Of a DNA stretch of 64,000 nt, positions 41,006 to 49,955 are shown piece after piece. The translations under genes and the position numbers were made by a program. The first letter of the stretch is position 1, and the number at the start of each line of letters is the position of its first letter. The stretch is taken from assembly GCA_020638905.1 (NCBI GenBank), contig JACKHP010000001.1, forward strand, positions 289,253 to 353,252. Direction: 5' to 3'. The notes beneath the pieces were generated by a model. It was given only the letters and a program-made list of their open reading frames with translations. It did no database searches and was not told the origin of the DNA. Source of the DNA: Planctomycetota bacterium. Lineage in GTDB: Bacteria > Planctomycetota > B15-G4.

Positions 41006-42226
41006 ATGAAGCTGCTCGTCCTCCTGCCCACCGGCTGCGCCGATGCGCCCGTGCCCGCCCTCGACGGACGCACGCCGCTGGCCGCCGCGCGCACGCCGCA
41101 GCTCGACGCCCTGGCGAAGGAGGGCCGCGTCGGACTCGCGCGCCACGCGTCGGCGGGGGCGCTGCCGGTGAGCCACCAGGCGCTGCTCTCGGTGCTCGGC
41201 TACGACCCGCTGCGCGAGCAGGTCTCGCGCGGTGGTCTCGAGGCCGCGGGGCTCGGCGTCGCGCTCGGGCCCGACGACCTCGCCTACCGGCTCAACTTCG
41301 TGGCGACCTTCCAGGGCCGGCTGATCGACTTCCACGCGGGGCAGATGAACTCGGTCGAGGCGCGCCTGCTCGTCGAGGCGCTGCAGCACGAGCTCGGCGG
41401 CGAACGCTTCGACGTGCACGCTGGCACCGGCTACCGCAACCTGCTCGTGGTGCACGACGCGCGCGGCCTGCAGATCGAGACCACCGCGCCGCAGTGGGTG
41501 GCCGGCAAGCCCGTCTCCGACGGCCTGCCGAAGGGACGCGACGCCAAGCTGCTGCTCGACTTCATGTCCAGCGCGGCGAAGGTGCTCGCGCGGCACGACA
41601 TCAACCGCGTGCGCATCGACCTGGGCGAGAACCCCGCCGCGCACGTCTGGCCCTGGGGCGGCGGGACGCGCGCCGTCGTCGAACCCTTCGAGCTGCGCCA
41701 CGGCCTCTCGCTGGGCGTCGTCGCGGCCGTGCCGCTGGCGCGCGGCCTGGGGCGCACGCTGGGCGCCGAGGTGCGCGACGTCCCCGGGGCGACCGGCGGC
41801 TGGGACACCGACTACGCGGCCAAGGTCTCCGCCGCGCTCGAGCTGCTCGCGCGTCACGACGTCGTGCTGCTGCACCTCGGCGCGCCGAACGAGGCCAGCC
41901 ATCCCGGCAACCCGCGGCTCAAGGTCTCGGTGCTGGAAGACGTCGACCGCCGCGTCGTGGCGCCGCTGCGTGCCGCGCTCGTGAAACGCGACGACGTACG
42001 CCTGCTCGTGACGACCGACCACATGACGCCGCTGCCCGGCGGACGCGTCACGTCCGAGGTGCCGTTCGTGATCTGGGGACCGGGCATCGCGCCCACGCGC
42101 GACGTCCCGTTCACCGAGGAGGGCGCGGCCGCCGCCGACCTGCGCGTCGACGAAGGACGCCTGCTCTTCGACTGGCTGCTGGGACGCCGCGGATCGCCGA
42201 CCGGGCGGCTCGTCGCGGACGGCTGA
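41006..42226 (+). CDS. Archaeal-type phosphoglycerate mutase (ApgM) homologue with altered active site
   Basis: This 406-residue protein follows the cofactor-independent ApgM family along its length (GRTPLAAARTPQLDALAKEG, LGYDPLREQVSRGGLEAAG, LVTTDHMTPLP). Key positions differ. The first metal ligand, Asp in the family's D-G-x-x-D-x-P, is Thr9 (PTGCADAP). The nucleophile Ser is kept (PVSHQA), but the following Asp is His. The Asp of the A-P-D-E-x-x-H motif is Asn (APNEASH). At least two metal ligands thus appear lost, so glycolytic activity is doubtful. ApgM relatives with other substrates are known. Confidence 0.75.
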   Translation: MKLLVLLPTGCADAPVPALDGRTPLAAARTPQLDALAKEGRVGLARHASAGALPVSHQALLSVLGYDPLREQVSRGGLEAAGLGVALGPDDLAYRLNFVATFQGRLIDFHAGQMNSVEARLLVEALQHELGGERFDVHAGTGYRNLLVVHDARGLQIETTAPQWVAGKPVSDGLPKGRDAKLLLDFMSSAAKVLARHDINRVRIDLGENPAAHVWPWGGGTRAVVEPFELRHGLSLGVVAAVPLARGLGRTLGAEVRDVPGATGGWDTDYAAKVSAALELLARHDVVLLHLGAPNEASHPGNPRLKVSVLEDVDRRVVAPLRAALVKRDDVRLLVTTDHMTPLPGGRVTSEVPFVIWGPGIAPTRDVPFTEEGAAAADLRVDEGRLLFDWLLGRRGSPTGRLVADG

Positions 42227-42256
42227 CGATCGAGGGGCGCGGCGGCGCGCCCCGCG

Positions 42257-42577
42257 TCACCCGCCGCGCAGCACGCGTCGATCGGCGGACGGCGCATCGG
42301 CCGCGTAGCCGTGCAGCGTACGCGCCGGATCCTCGATCCACACGCGGCCGCAGGCGGTGCACTGCCACGCGAGGCGCTGCGCGTGCGAGACGAGCGTGCG
42401 CAGGCGCATCGCGGCCGCGTCCTCGCCGATGCGCCCCGCGGCGAGGGGCGCGACGACCTCGTCGTCGAGGGCGTCGAGCAGGCCCGTCCAGCGCTCGTCG
42501 GCGATGAGGTGCGCCTTGTTCGGGTGACCGTCGGTCGAGTCGACGATCTGTGCGCCGCAGGTGCAGGTGATCTTCAT
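42257..42577 (-). CDS. Small protein with two Cys-x-x-Cys motifs
   Basis: This 106-residue protein was not recognised. CTCGAQIVD near the N-terminus and WQCTACGRVWIED near residue 75 look like the halves of a zinc ribbon split by a helical insert. It lies four bases downstream of the lipoprotein gene on the same strand and is probably co-transcribed with it. Confidence 0.6.
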   Translation of the reverse strand: MKITCTCGAQIVDSTDGHPNKAHLIADERWTGLLDALDDEVVAPLAAGRIGEDAAAMRLRTLVSHAQRLAWQCTACGRVWIEDPARTLHGYAADAPSADRRVLRGG

Positions 42578-42581
42578 GGGC

Positions 42582-43634
42582 TCACTCCGTGCGCACGAGG
42601 TGCGCCTCGACCGCGAGGCAGGTGGGATGCCCCGAGGTTTCGGGCGGGATGTTGTGCATGACCATGCTCCACGCGTCGCGTGACTCGGGGACGATCGCGA
42701 TCTCCCAGCCCCAGTCGGGGCCGGGCGGCGCGGGGTAGGTCGTCGCGAGCAGCACACCGCCGTCGGGAGCGGAGGCCGCGTCGAGGGTCATGATCCCGCG
42801 GCCGGTGTGGAACGAGTCGACCCACGCGGCGCCGGTGGCCGCGCCCGACGCGTCGCGCGCGACGAGCAGCAGTCCGTCGTGCGGCGTGTCGCCGTCGGCC
42901 CACGTGTACGCGATGGCGAGCGCGTGCGTGCGCTCGGCGACGGAAACGTCGACCGTGATCGAGGACGCGCTCACGGGCGAGGTCGGCATGAGCCACAGGG
43001 CGTTGCGGCCCGTCCAGTGACCGGCGAGAGAGGCCAGCGGGTCGGACGCGGGCGCCGCGGTGCGCGCGTCCGACACGGCGTCGGCTGCCTGCGCGTCGGA
43101 CGTGGGCGCGCGCGGTCCGCGCACGAGCTCGTCGGTGAAGTGTACGCGCCACGTGGCGCCGCCGTCGTCGGAGACCTGCTGCGTGCGCGTCCAGCGGTCG
43201 GCTTCGATCGTCGAGCAGACGAGGCGCGACTCGCGCCCGCGGCCGGGCGTGGCCGACGTCCAGGTCACCGCGCCGTCGGCGGGCACGTCGGCCTCGAGGC
43301 GCGCGAACGCAGGACGCGACGCGTTGCCGTAGAGCATGACCCAGCGTCCGCCGTCGTCGAGACGCGAGCGCAGCACGAAGCCCACGTACGGCGGGTCGAC
43401 GTCGACCTCCAGGCGCTCGAACTGTCCCTCGCCGCCAGGCACGGCTTCGACGAGGATCGAGATCGGTTCGGCGCTGCCGTCGTCGGCGCGGCGCACGCCG
43501 TGCCACGCGCCGAGCCATTCGTCGAGCGGTCGGGCCGGTGCCGCGGCATTCTCGCGGGGCGGCGCGCTGCAGCCGACGAGCGTGGCGACGGCGAGCGCGA
43601 GCGCGGCGAGCGAGGCCATCCTGCGGGGCTTCAT
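42582..43634 (-). CDS. Lipoprotein with DUF1579-like C-terminal domain
   Basis: This 350-residue protein has a lipoprotein signal (LALAVATLVGC, Cys at about residue 22). Two related beta-barrel-like halves follow. The second half (SLAGHWTGRNALWL, THALAIAYTWADGDT, GAAWVDSFHTGRGIM) is like the DUF1579 family, a lipocalin-like fold of unknown role. It should sit in the periplasmic leaflet of the inner or outer membrane. Confidence 0.6.
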   Translation of the reverse strand: MKPRRMASLAALALAVATLVGCSAPPRENAAAPARPLDEWLGAWHGVRRADDGSAEPISILVEAVPGGEGQFERLEVDVDPPYVGFVLRSRLDDGGRWVMLYGNASRPAFARLEADVPADGAVTWTSATPGRGRESRLVCSTIEADRWTRTQQVSDDGGATWRVHFTDELVRGPRAPTSDAQAADAVSDARTAAPASDPLASLAGHWTGRNALWLMPTSPVSASSITVDVSVAERTHALAIAYTWADGDTPHDGLLLVARDASGAATGAAWVDSFHTGRGIMTLDAASAPDGGVLLATTYPAPPGPDWGWEIAIVPESRDAWSMVMHNIPPETSGHPTCLAVEAHLVRTE

Positions 43635-43771
43635 CGGCCGTCGTTCCGTGCGGGTGGGGAGGGCAGGACGAGCAGCGCGGCTCGGCCGTCCGGGGAAGGA
43701 TTGTGCACCAGGGAACCCGGGGTCGTCCGGCCGACCGCCCGCGTCCGCGGATTTCGCCGTGGCGGGCCGAG

Positions 43772-43791
43772 TGTATCGGTGTTACCATACA
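43772..43791 (+). promoter_or_regulatory. TGTAT-10 nt-ATACA inverted repeat, candidate operator
   Basis: A perfect five-base inverted repeat (43772-43776 and 43787-43791) lies in an AT-rich patch about 70 bases upstream of the C69 peptidase gene. Such spacing and symmetry suit a GntR-type dimer, and a YtrA-type regulator gene lies in the same transcription unit. The link is inferred. Confidence 0.35.
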
Positions 43792-43861
43792 GTCAATGAC
43801 GACGAGAGCCCTCCGGCGGCGGCTCGTGATGCTCCGGAGGCTCGTGGCGAGGAGTGCTCCG

Positions 43862-45661
43862 ATGCAGACGAACGACCTGTCCATCCTTTCGAAGTCCACG
43901 GGCGCGTCGCGGGTGGCGGCCTGCGGCGCGGCCTGGCTGGTGGCGACGCTCTGCGGTGCAGCCAGCGCGCGAGCGCTGCCCGACGGTGGCGCGCTGCAGC
44001 AGGCCTTCGCCAGGCTGCGCGTCGAGGGCGTGCTGCCGTGCGACACGTGGGTCGCGCTCTCCGACGCGACGGCGTCGGGCGCGGTGATCCTGGCCAAGAA
44101 CAGCGACCGCACGGTCTTCGACTGCCAGCCGCTGCTGCTCCATCCCCGCCGCTCGTGGCCGGACGGCGCCGAGATCGATCTCGGGCGCACGCGCGTCGCG
44201 CAGGTCGCCGAGACGTTCGCGACGCTCGGCTCGAGTCCCTACTGGTGCTGGGGATACGAGGAGGGCATCAACGAGTTCGGCGTGGCCATCGGCAACGAGG
44301 GACTGTTCACGCGCGGGTGCGCCGCCGACGTCGCGTCCCACGCGCGCGGCGAGGGACCCGAGTTCGGTCCGACCGGCATGGACCTGCTGCGTCTCGCGCT
44401 CGAACGCTCGCGCACCGCCCGGCAGGCCGTCGAGACGCTCGGCGACCTGCTCGAGGAATACGGCCAGTTCGGATCGGGCCTGCCGACGGCGCCCGCCGAG
44501 CTGGGCGCGTACGACAACTCGTTCCTCGTCGCCGACGGGCACGAGGCGTGGGTCGTCGAGACCTGCGGCCGCCACTGGGTCGCGCGTCGCCAGGACGCGG
44601 GGACCACGTCGATCTCGAACGTGACGAGCATCGGCAGCACGTGGGACCTGGCCTCCGAGCGCCTCGTCGAGGACGCCGTCGCGCGCGGCTGGTGGCCCGC
44701 CGAGGACGCAGCCGGCTTCGACTTCTCCGTCGCCGTCCTCGATCCGACCCCGGCGATCGCCGCCGCGTCCGATCGCGCCCGGACACGCGCGACCTGCTCG
44801 TCGGGCCTCCTGCTCGAGAAGCAGGGCGACGTCGATCCGCGCTGGATGATGCGCATCGCGCGCGACCGGTCGACGTCGCCGAGCCTCGATCTCGACGTGA
44901 CGGCCAGCTCGTGCGTCGCGGTGCTGCCCCGGAGCGGGGACGAGCTGCCGGTCTTCTGGTGGTGCGCGGGCACGCCGAGCAACGGCTGCTACGTGCCCTT
45001 CTTCGTCCACGGCGACGGGCTCCCGGCGATCGTCTCGACCGCGGGCACGGTCGGACGCGCGATCACGCCGCCCAGCCGCGTGGCTCCCGACGGCTTCTCG
45101 CGCGACTCGTACTGGTGGCGCTTCCGCGAGCTGAGCGACCTCGTGCGCGCCGACGACGCGCTGCGCAACCCGATCGTGCGCAAGGCCTTCGACGCGCTCG
45201 AGGTGGAGTTCGAGCGCGGGTTGCCGGGCGTCCTCGACGAGGCGACCGCGCTGCGGCGCGACGGACGCGAGCGCGAAGGCGCCGCACGGCTCGCGGCGTA
45301 CTCGGCGGCTTGCGTCGAGCGCACGCTGGTCGTGCTCGACGCGCTGCGGGACGAGCTGGGCGCCATGCACGTCGACGTGCCGGCCGCGTACGCGCCGTTC
45401 CTCGGCCGCTACGTCGCGCGTCCCGGCGGCCAGGAGGTCGCGATCGAGGCCCTGTTCCAGAGCGGAAAGCTGGCCGTGCGGCTGCCCGACGGGCGCGTCT
45501 TCGAACTCCTCGAGCCCGGCCAGGACGGGCGCCGGGTCTTCGCACTCACCGACCAGGCGGCCGTGAGCTTCACGCGCGCGGGGAGCGGACCCGCGACGAG
45601 CATGACGCTCCACCAGCAGGGCGCCGACCTCGTGCTCGAGCGCGAGGTCGTGGACGACTGA
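43862..45661 (+). CDS. Secreted peptidase family C69 (secernin/dipeptidase-like)
   Basis: This 599-residue protein has a signal segment (AACGAAWLVATLCGAASARA) and then the C69 domain: C60 in LPCDTWVALSD is the N-terminal nucleophile, and GAVILAKNSDR is the family signature; GYEEGINEFGVAIGNEG also fits. Ntn hydrolases of this family need N-terminal processing up to the Cys; here 59 residues would be removed. The C-terminal 100 residues form a separate beta-rich module. The ATG was chosen for its GAGGAG site; an in-frame ATG at 43796 lies upstream. It is followed by the GntR/ABC genes. Confidence 0.8.
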   Translation: MQTNDLSILSKSTGASRVAACGAAWLVATLCGAASARALPDGGALQQAFARLRVEGVLPCDTWVALSDATASGAVILAKNSDRTVFDCQPLLLHPRRSWPDGAEIDLGRTRVAQVAETFATLGSSPYWCWGYEEGINEFGVAIGNEGLFTRGCAADVASHARGEGPEFGPTGMDLLRLALERSRTARQAVETLGDLLEEYGQFGSGLPTAPAELGAYDNSFLVADGHEAWVVETCGRHWVARRQDAGTTSISNVTSIGSTWDLASERLVEDAVARGWWPAEDAAGFDFSVAVLDPTPAIAAASDRARTRATCSSGLLLEKQGDVDPRWMMRIARDRSTSPSLDLDVTASSCVAVLPRSGDELPVFWWCAGTPSNGCYVPFFVHGDGLPAIVSTAGTVGRAITPPSRVAPDGFSRDSYWWRFRELSDLVRADDALRNPIVRKAFDALEVEFERGLPGVLDEATALRRDGREREGAARLAAYSAACVERTLVVLDALRDELGAMHVDVPAAYAPFLGRYVARPGGQEVAIEALFQSGKLAVRLPDGRVFELLEPGQDGRRVFALTDQAAVSFTRAGSGPATSMTLHQQGADLVLEREVVDD

Positions 45662-45697
45662 CCCGCCGGCGTCCCCTCGCGGAGGCATCGCGCAACC

Positions 45698-46120
45698 GTG
45701 CTGCACTACCAGATCGACCCGGCGAACTCGGCGCCCGCCTACCGCCAGCTCATGGCGCAGGTGCAGTACTACGTCGCGTCGGGGGCCGTGAAGGCGGGCG
45801 AACGGCTGCCGTCGATCCGCGAGCTGGCGCGCGCCCTGCGGGTGAACCCGAGCACGATCGTGAAGGCCTACGGCGAGCTCGAGCACGCCGGGGTGATCGA
45901 GCGCCGGCAGGGCAGCGGCGTGTTCGTGCGTGCGGGGGCGAAGACGCCGTCGAAGCGCGAGCGCGTACGCACGCTGCGGGAACGCGCGCGCAGCCTGGTC
46001 GTCGAGGCGCGGCAGATGGGGGCCGAGCGCGAACTCGTCCTCGACCTGCTCGCCGAGGAGTGGGATGCCCTCGACGCGCGCGGCGCGCGCACCGGGGACG
46101 GCGATGGAGTCGAGTCATGA
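45698..46120 (+). CDS. GntR-family repressor, YtrA subfamily
   Basis: This 140-residue protein has the winged helix of GntR regulators (AYRQLMAQVQYYVASGAVKAGERLPS, then LRVNPSTIVKAYGELEHAGV) and only a short C-terminal helical dimerisation segment, the mark of the YtrA subfamily. These repress ABC-transporter operons, usually their own, in response to cell-envelope stress. The GTG start lies 36 bases after the peptidase gene, and the stop overlaps the ATPase start by four bases, so autoregulation is expected. Confidence 0.88.
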   Translation: MLHYQIDPANSAPAYRQLMAQVQYYVASGAVKAGERLPSIRELARALRVNPSTIVKAYGELEHAGVIERRQGSGVFVRAGAKTPSKRERVRTLRERARSLVVEARQMGAERELVLDLLAEEWDALDARGARTGDGDGVES

Positions 46121-47037
46121 ACACGGAACACGCTGTGCACGTCGAGCGCCTGTGCAAGACGTTCGGTCCGACGACGGCCCTCGACGAGCTCGACCTCGCG
46201 GTGCCGCGCGGCACGGTGTTCGGCCTGCTGGGACGCAACGGCGCCGGCAAGACCACGCTGATGCGCGTGATCATGGGCCTGCTGCGCCCCGATCGCGGCG
46301 AGGCGCTCGTCTTCGGCGAGGACATGCGCCGCGCCCCGATCGACCTGCGGGCGCGCGTCGCCTACGTCCCGCAGGAGGTCTCGCTCATCGCGCGCCTCGA
46401 TCTCGCGCGCCACGCCGACCTGCTCGGGCACTTCTATCCGCGCTTCGACGTCGACGCGGCCCGCTCCCTCGCGCGCCGGCTCGACGTCGACTGGGATCTC
46501 GCGGCGGGCGCGCTGTCGGTCGGCAGCCGGCGCAAGGCGGCGGTCGTGCTCGCCCTGGCGAGCGGCGCCGACCTCGTGGTGCTCGACGAGCCGGCCGCGG
46601 GACTCGACCCGCTCGCCCGGCGCGCGCTCTACGAGCTGCTCATCGAACGCCTGGGCGAGGGCGGCGAGCTGACCGTCCTGCTGTCGACGCATCTCGTGCA
46701 CGACCTCGAGCGCCTCGCCGATCGGGTGGCGATCCTCGACGCAGGGCGGACCCTGCGCGTCGACGACGTCGAGGGCTTCGCACGCAGCCTCGTGCGGCTG
46801 CAGGTCGTCTTCCCCGACGACGTGCCGCGCGACTTCGAGATCCCCGGCGCCGAGACGACGCGGCGCGAGGGCTGCGTCGCGGTCGGGGTCGTCGACGTCG
46901 TGCGCGCCGGCGGCAGGCTGGCGGAGCTCGAGGCCCGGCGCGACCTGCGCGTCACCCGCTTCGCGCTCGGCCTCGAAGACGTCTTCGTCGAGCTCGTCGG
47001 CCCGCGCGAGGACAGCCTCACGGAGGTCGCGTCATGA
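46117..47037 (+). CDS. ABC transporter ATP-binding protein
   Basis: This 306-residue ATPase has Walker A GRNGAGKTT, Q-loop YVPQEVSL, Walker B LVVLDEPAAGLD and the switch His in LLSTHLVHDLE. The signature motif is altered: LSVGSRRKAAVV instead of LSGGQ. A C-terminal extension of about 80 residues follows the core, as in drug and lantibiotic exporters controlled by YtrA-type repressors. It overlaps both neighbours by four bases and pairs with the permease gene. The substrate is unknown. Confidence 0.88.
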   Translation: MNTEHAVHVERLCKTFGPTTALDELDLAVPRGTVFGLLGRNGAGKTTLMRVIMGLLRPDRGEALVFGEDMRRAPIDLRARVAYVPQEVSLIARLDLARHADLLGHFYPRFDVDAARSLARRLDVDWDLAAGALSVGSRRKAAVVLALASGADLVVLDEPAAGLDPLARRALYELLIERLGEGGELTVLLSTHLVHDLERLADRVAILDAGRTLRVDDVEGFARSLVRLQVVFPDDVPRDFEIPGAETTRREGCVAVGVVDVVRAGGRLAELEARRDLRVTRFALGLEDVFVELVGPREDSLTEVAS

Positions 47038-47852
47038 TCCCGGCGAACGATGCGAACGTCCTGCGCCGCAGCGCCCTCCGCGGCCTGCTCTGGATGGACT
47101 ACCAGCGTCACAAGGAAGGCTTCCTGGTCGGCCTGCCGATGCTCGCCGTCGCGATGCTCGCCGTGGGCGCGATCGACGGCGCGAGCGGTCCGCTCGTGTT
47201 CTGGATGGGACTCGCGATGGGCGTCGCCTGCGGCCTCGGCTTCGGCACCGGCGAGTGGACCCAGGGCGTCGAGGAATACTCGCTCGGCCTGCCGCCCACG
47301 CGCCGCGACCGCTACCTCGTGCGCTTCGCGCTCGGGCTCGCATTCCTGCTGCCGCTGTACGTCCTGGGCCTCGCGTCGGGCCCGCTCGGATGGACGCGCG
47401 CCCTGTGGGAGCTGACGCCCTTCGAGCTGCCCGCCGGCCGACTCGACTCCGTCCTGTGGGACGGTTTCGCGGGTCCGGGCTTCTGTGTCCTCGGCATCGG
47501 CCTGTCGCTCGCGGTCTTCGCGGAGACCTACGCCGTCTCGATCAACGTCGAGCGTCGCGGCAGCCCGTGGTTCGTGCGGCTCGTGCCTTTCGGCGTCGGC
47601 GCCGCGCTGGTCGCCGTCGCCGACTCGGCCTTCTTCCCCGACGCGTTCGGCTACCTCACGGGCCTCCTCGGTCTCGCCTGGGTCGCGCCGCGCACGGTCT
47701 TCGGGGCCAGGGCCTTCGAGCGCAAGGACGTGGTGTTGGACGGACCGACGACCGGGGGCGGGACGGCACGCCCGGCGCCGCTGCTGGCCGTGCTGCTCGG
47801 CGTCCTCGCGGCCATCGGCCTCTTCGTCTGGGCGCTCGCCGCGAAGCCGTAG
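47034..47852 (+). CDS. ABC transporter permease
   Basis: This 272-residue integral membrane protein has about six helices (for example FLVGLPMLAVAMLAVGAI, LVPFGVGAALVAVADSAF and LLAVLLGVLAAIGLFVWAL). There is no recognisable periplasmic domain. Its ATG lies in the stop codon of the ATPase gene, so the two make one exporter, probably repressed by the GntR protein encoded just upstream. Confidence 0.75.
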   Translation: MIPANDANVLRRSALRGLLWMDYQRHKEGFLVGLPMLAVAMLAVGAIDGASGPLVFWMGLAMGVACGLGFGTGEWTQGVEEYSLGLPPTRRDRYLVRFALGLAFLLPLYVLGLASGPLGWTRALWELTPFELPAGRLDSVLWDGFAGPGFCVLGIGLSLAVFAETYAVSINVERRGSPWFVRLVPFGVGAALVAVADSAFFPDAFGYLTGLLGLAWVAPRTVFGARAFERKDVVLDGPTTGGGTARPAPLLAVLLGVLAAIGLFVWALAAKP

Positions 47853-47879
47853 GCCGGCCCGGAGCCCTGCGAGGCGAGA

Positions 47880-47905
47880 GCGTCGCCGCGCGCACGAGGC
47901 GACGC
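47880..47905 (+). terminator. Hairpin between convergent genes
   Basis: GCGTCGC (47880-47886) and GCGACGC (47899-47905) form a perfect seven-base stem with a 12-base loop between the convergent permease and PHP genes. It lacks a T-run. Confidence 0.4.
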
Positions 47906-47914
47906 GCCCGCGCG

Positions 47915-49036
47915 TCAGTCGTGCGGCACCTCGACGGCCAGCTTCAGGTGCGGATGCACCCCGGGCGCGCTCACCGCGTTGAGCACCTCGAACTCGAGCT
48001 CGAACGTCGTGCGCGCCTCGCCCGCCAGGCCGAAGGTGAGCGTCCCGTGCGCCGGGACGCGGAGCGGCGTGAGGTGCTCGTAGTAGTGCTGGCCGCCGGC
48101 GTCGGCCAGGTCGAAGGTCGCGTCGGACTGGTTCTCGAGCGTCACGTCCACGAGCTTGCTGTTCGGACGGACGCCCACGCGCGCGACCGTGAGCGAGGCC
48201 GCGAGCAGCGGCTGCAGCATCGCGTCGCGGCCGATGAGCGTGTCGCCGACGTACGCCACGGTGCGGTGCGCGAAGAGCGCTTCGCGCACGGCCTCGGCGC
48301 TGCGCTCGGCGGCGAACACGAGCGTCACCGTGCGATGACCGCCGTCGCCCTCGTGCACGTGCGCTTCCCAGTCGATCAGGCCGTGGACGTCGGAGACGCC
48401 GAGCATCGTGAGGTCGTGGTCGAGCGCGATCTGCAGCGCCTCGTTCGAGACCATCTCGCCGTTGGCCACCTCGATGCCCTGCAGCAGGCCGCGTTCGATG
48501 AGCGAGCGGTGCAGGTCGGTCAGCACGGCGATGCCGTCCGCGCGCTGGCCCGTCCACATGGGATGGTTCCAGAAGACGAACGCGCCCTGGGCGTGGGCGG
48601 CGGCGAAGGCGTCCTCGACGTCGTCGTGCAGGAGCGCGTTCGCGTCGCTCAGGAACACGGCGTTCGCGTGGCCCGGCGGCATCTTGCGCGTGATCTCGGC
48701 GCCGTTGACCACGATCACCCGCGGGTGCTCGCCGCCGCGCGCGGCGTGCTGGCTGGCCAGCTCGAACGAGCGGTTGCGGTCGGGATGCGGGATGTCGTCG
48801 GCGTGCGGCTGGTACTCGAGGTGCTCGGTCACGGCGAGCAGGTCGAGCCCGTCGCGCTCGGCCTCCTCGACGCGGATCGTCGGCCACACGTTGCCGTCGG
48901 AGAACACCGAGTGCGTGTGCAGGTCGACCACGAGCGTGAGCGCCCCGTCGACGTCCGGGAAGACGATCGGCCGATCGTGGGCGAGGGCCGCGGGCGCGGC
49001 GGCGAGCAGGGCGACGAGGATCGGGAGTGGACGCAT
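47915..49036 (-). CDS. Secreted PHP-domain phosphoesterase-like protein
   Basis: This 373-residue protein has a signal peptide (PILVALLAAAPAALA). The PHP metal motifs are in order: VDLHTHSVFSDG, LLAVTEHLEYQP, VVNGAEI, FWNHPMW and LGVSDVHG. A beta-rich C-terminal domain of about 90 residues follows. PHP proteins hydrolyse phosphoesters with a multi-metal site; a secreted form probably acts on external phosphoesters, substrate unknown. The full set of His/Asp ligands suggests an active enzyme. Confidence 0.82.
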   Translation of the reverse strand: MRPLPILVALLAAAPAALAHDRPIVFPDVDGALTLVVDLHTHSVFSDGNVWPTIRVEEAERDGLDLLAVTEHLEYQPHADDIPHPDRNRSFELASQHAARGGEHPRVIVVNGAEITRKMPPGHANAVFLSDANALLHDDVEDAFAAAHAQGAFVFWNHPMWTGQRADGIAVLTDLHRSLIERGLLQGIEVANGEMVSNEALQIALDHDLTMLGVSDVHGLIDWEAHVHEGDGGHRTVTLVFAAERSAEAVREALFAHRTVAYVGDTLIGRDAMLQPLLAASLTVARVGVRPNSKLVDVTLENQSDATFDLADAGGQHYYEHLTPLRVPAHGTLTFGLAGEARTTFELEFEVLNAVSAPGVHPHLKLAVEVPHD

Positions 49037-49286
49037 GAGGGATGTCCCGTGCGGTCGAAGGGGCAGCGTGCGCCGTCCGCGCCGCGGGCGCGTGGCCGTG
49101 GCGCAACGTACCAGTCTTCGGGCATCCCGGGGCAGGACGCTCGTCGGCCGCGATCGACGTCTTCACGCGATCGCCGCGACGGTCGGCGGTTGCTCGCGAA
49201 ACGCGAAGGCGGCCTCGCCGTCCCGAGTGTGGTGGCCACTTGCCGAGCCGCAACTCCCGTCCCCGAGCGTACCGGAATGCGATGCG

Positions 49287-49523
49287 ATGCCGACGGTACG
49301 ACGCATCGGGTCGACTCGCTTCTTCTTCTACCGCAACGAGCGCAACGAGCCTCCGCACATCCACGTCGAGCACGCCGGTGCAGTTGCCAGGTTCTGGATC
49401 CACCCGGTATCCTTGGCGAGCAGCAGTCGCTTCCGACTGCATGAGGTGCGCCGCCTGCACGACCTGGTGACCGAGCACAGGCGTGAGTTCCTCGAGGCCT
49501 GGCATGACGTCTTCCGGTCCTGA
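49287..49523 (+). CDS. DUF4160 protein
   Basis: This 78-residue protein matches DUF4160: MPTVRRIGSTRFFFYRNERN, then EPPHIHVEHAG and FWIHPVSLASS. The family is typically found next to DUF2442 proteins in pairs with toxin-antitoxin-like layout. The DUF2442 gene here starts inside its 3' end. The ATG was chosen to match the family N-terminus. Confidence 0.8.
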   Translation: MPTVRRIGSTRFFFYRNERNEPPHIHVEHAGAVARFWIHPVSLASSSRFRLHEVRRLHDLVTEHRREFLEAWHDVFRS

Positions 49524-49776
49524 CGCCGATCCGCGCGCCGTCGACGTGGTGGTCGACGAGACCGAGGTCACCGTGCGGCTCGGCGACGGTCGACGGGTGA
49601 GCGCGCCGTTGGCGTGGTTCCCGCGGCTCGCGGCCGCCGGTGCCGAGCAGCTCTCCCACTGGCGGCTCGTCGGGGACGGGCGCGGGATCCATTGGCCCGA
49701 ACTCGACGAAGACCTGAGCGTGCTCGGGCTGCTGCGCGGCACGTCGGCGCCCGGCACCGGACGACACGTGATCTGA
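49504..49776 (+). CDS. DUF2442 protein
   Basis: This 90-residue protein fits DUF2442: VDVVVDETEVTVRLGDGRRVSAPLAWFPRL, then WRLVGDGRGIHWPELDEDLSV. It overlaps the DUF4160 gene by 20 bases in another frame, so they are translated together. The family is often annotated as the antitoxin-like partner, but direct evidence is thin. Confidence 0.8.
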   Translation: MTSSGPDADPRAVDVVVDETEVTVRLGDGRRVSAPLAWFPRLAAAGAEQLSHWRLVGDGRGIHWPELDEDLSVLGLLRGTSAPGTGRHVI

Positions 49777-49955
49777 GCCAGGGTCGCCTCCGGCACCCGT
49801 GATGCTCACGCCGGATCTCGATCAACGTCGCGCACCGAGGCGTGCGGCGGCCGGCGCGGCCGCTCCGCGGCGAGCTCCTCCCCGCCCTTTCGCGGCCCGG
49901 ACGTCGCATGGAACAATGCCGCGTCGCATAGCACGCAGCCGAGGAGAACCGTCCC

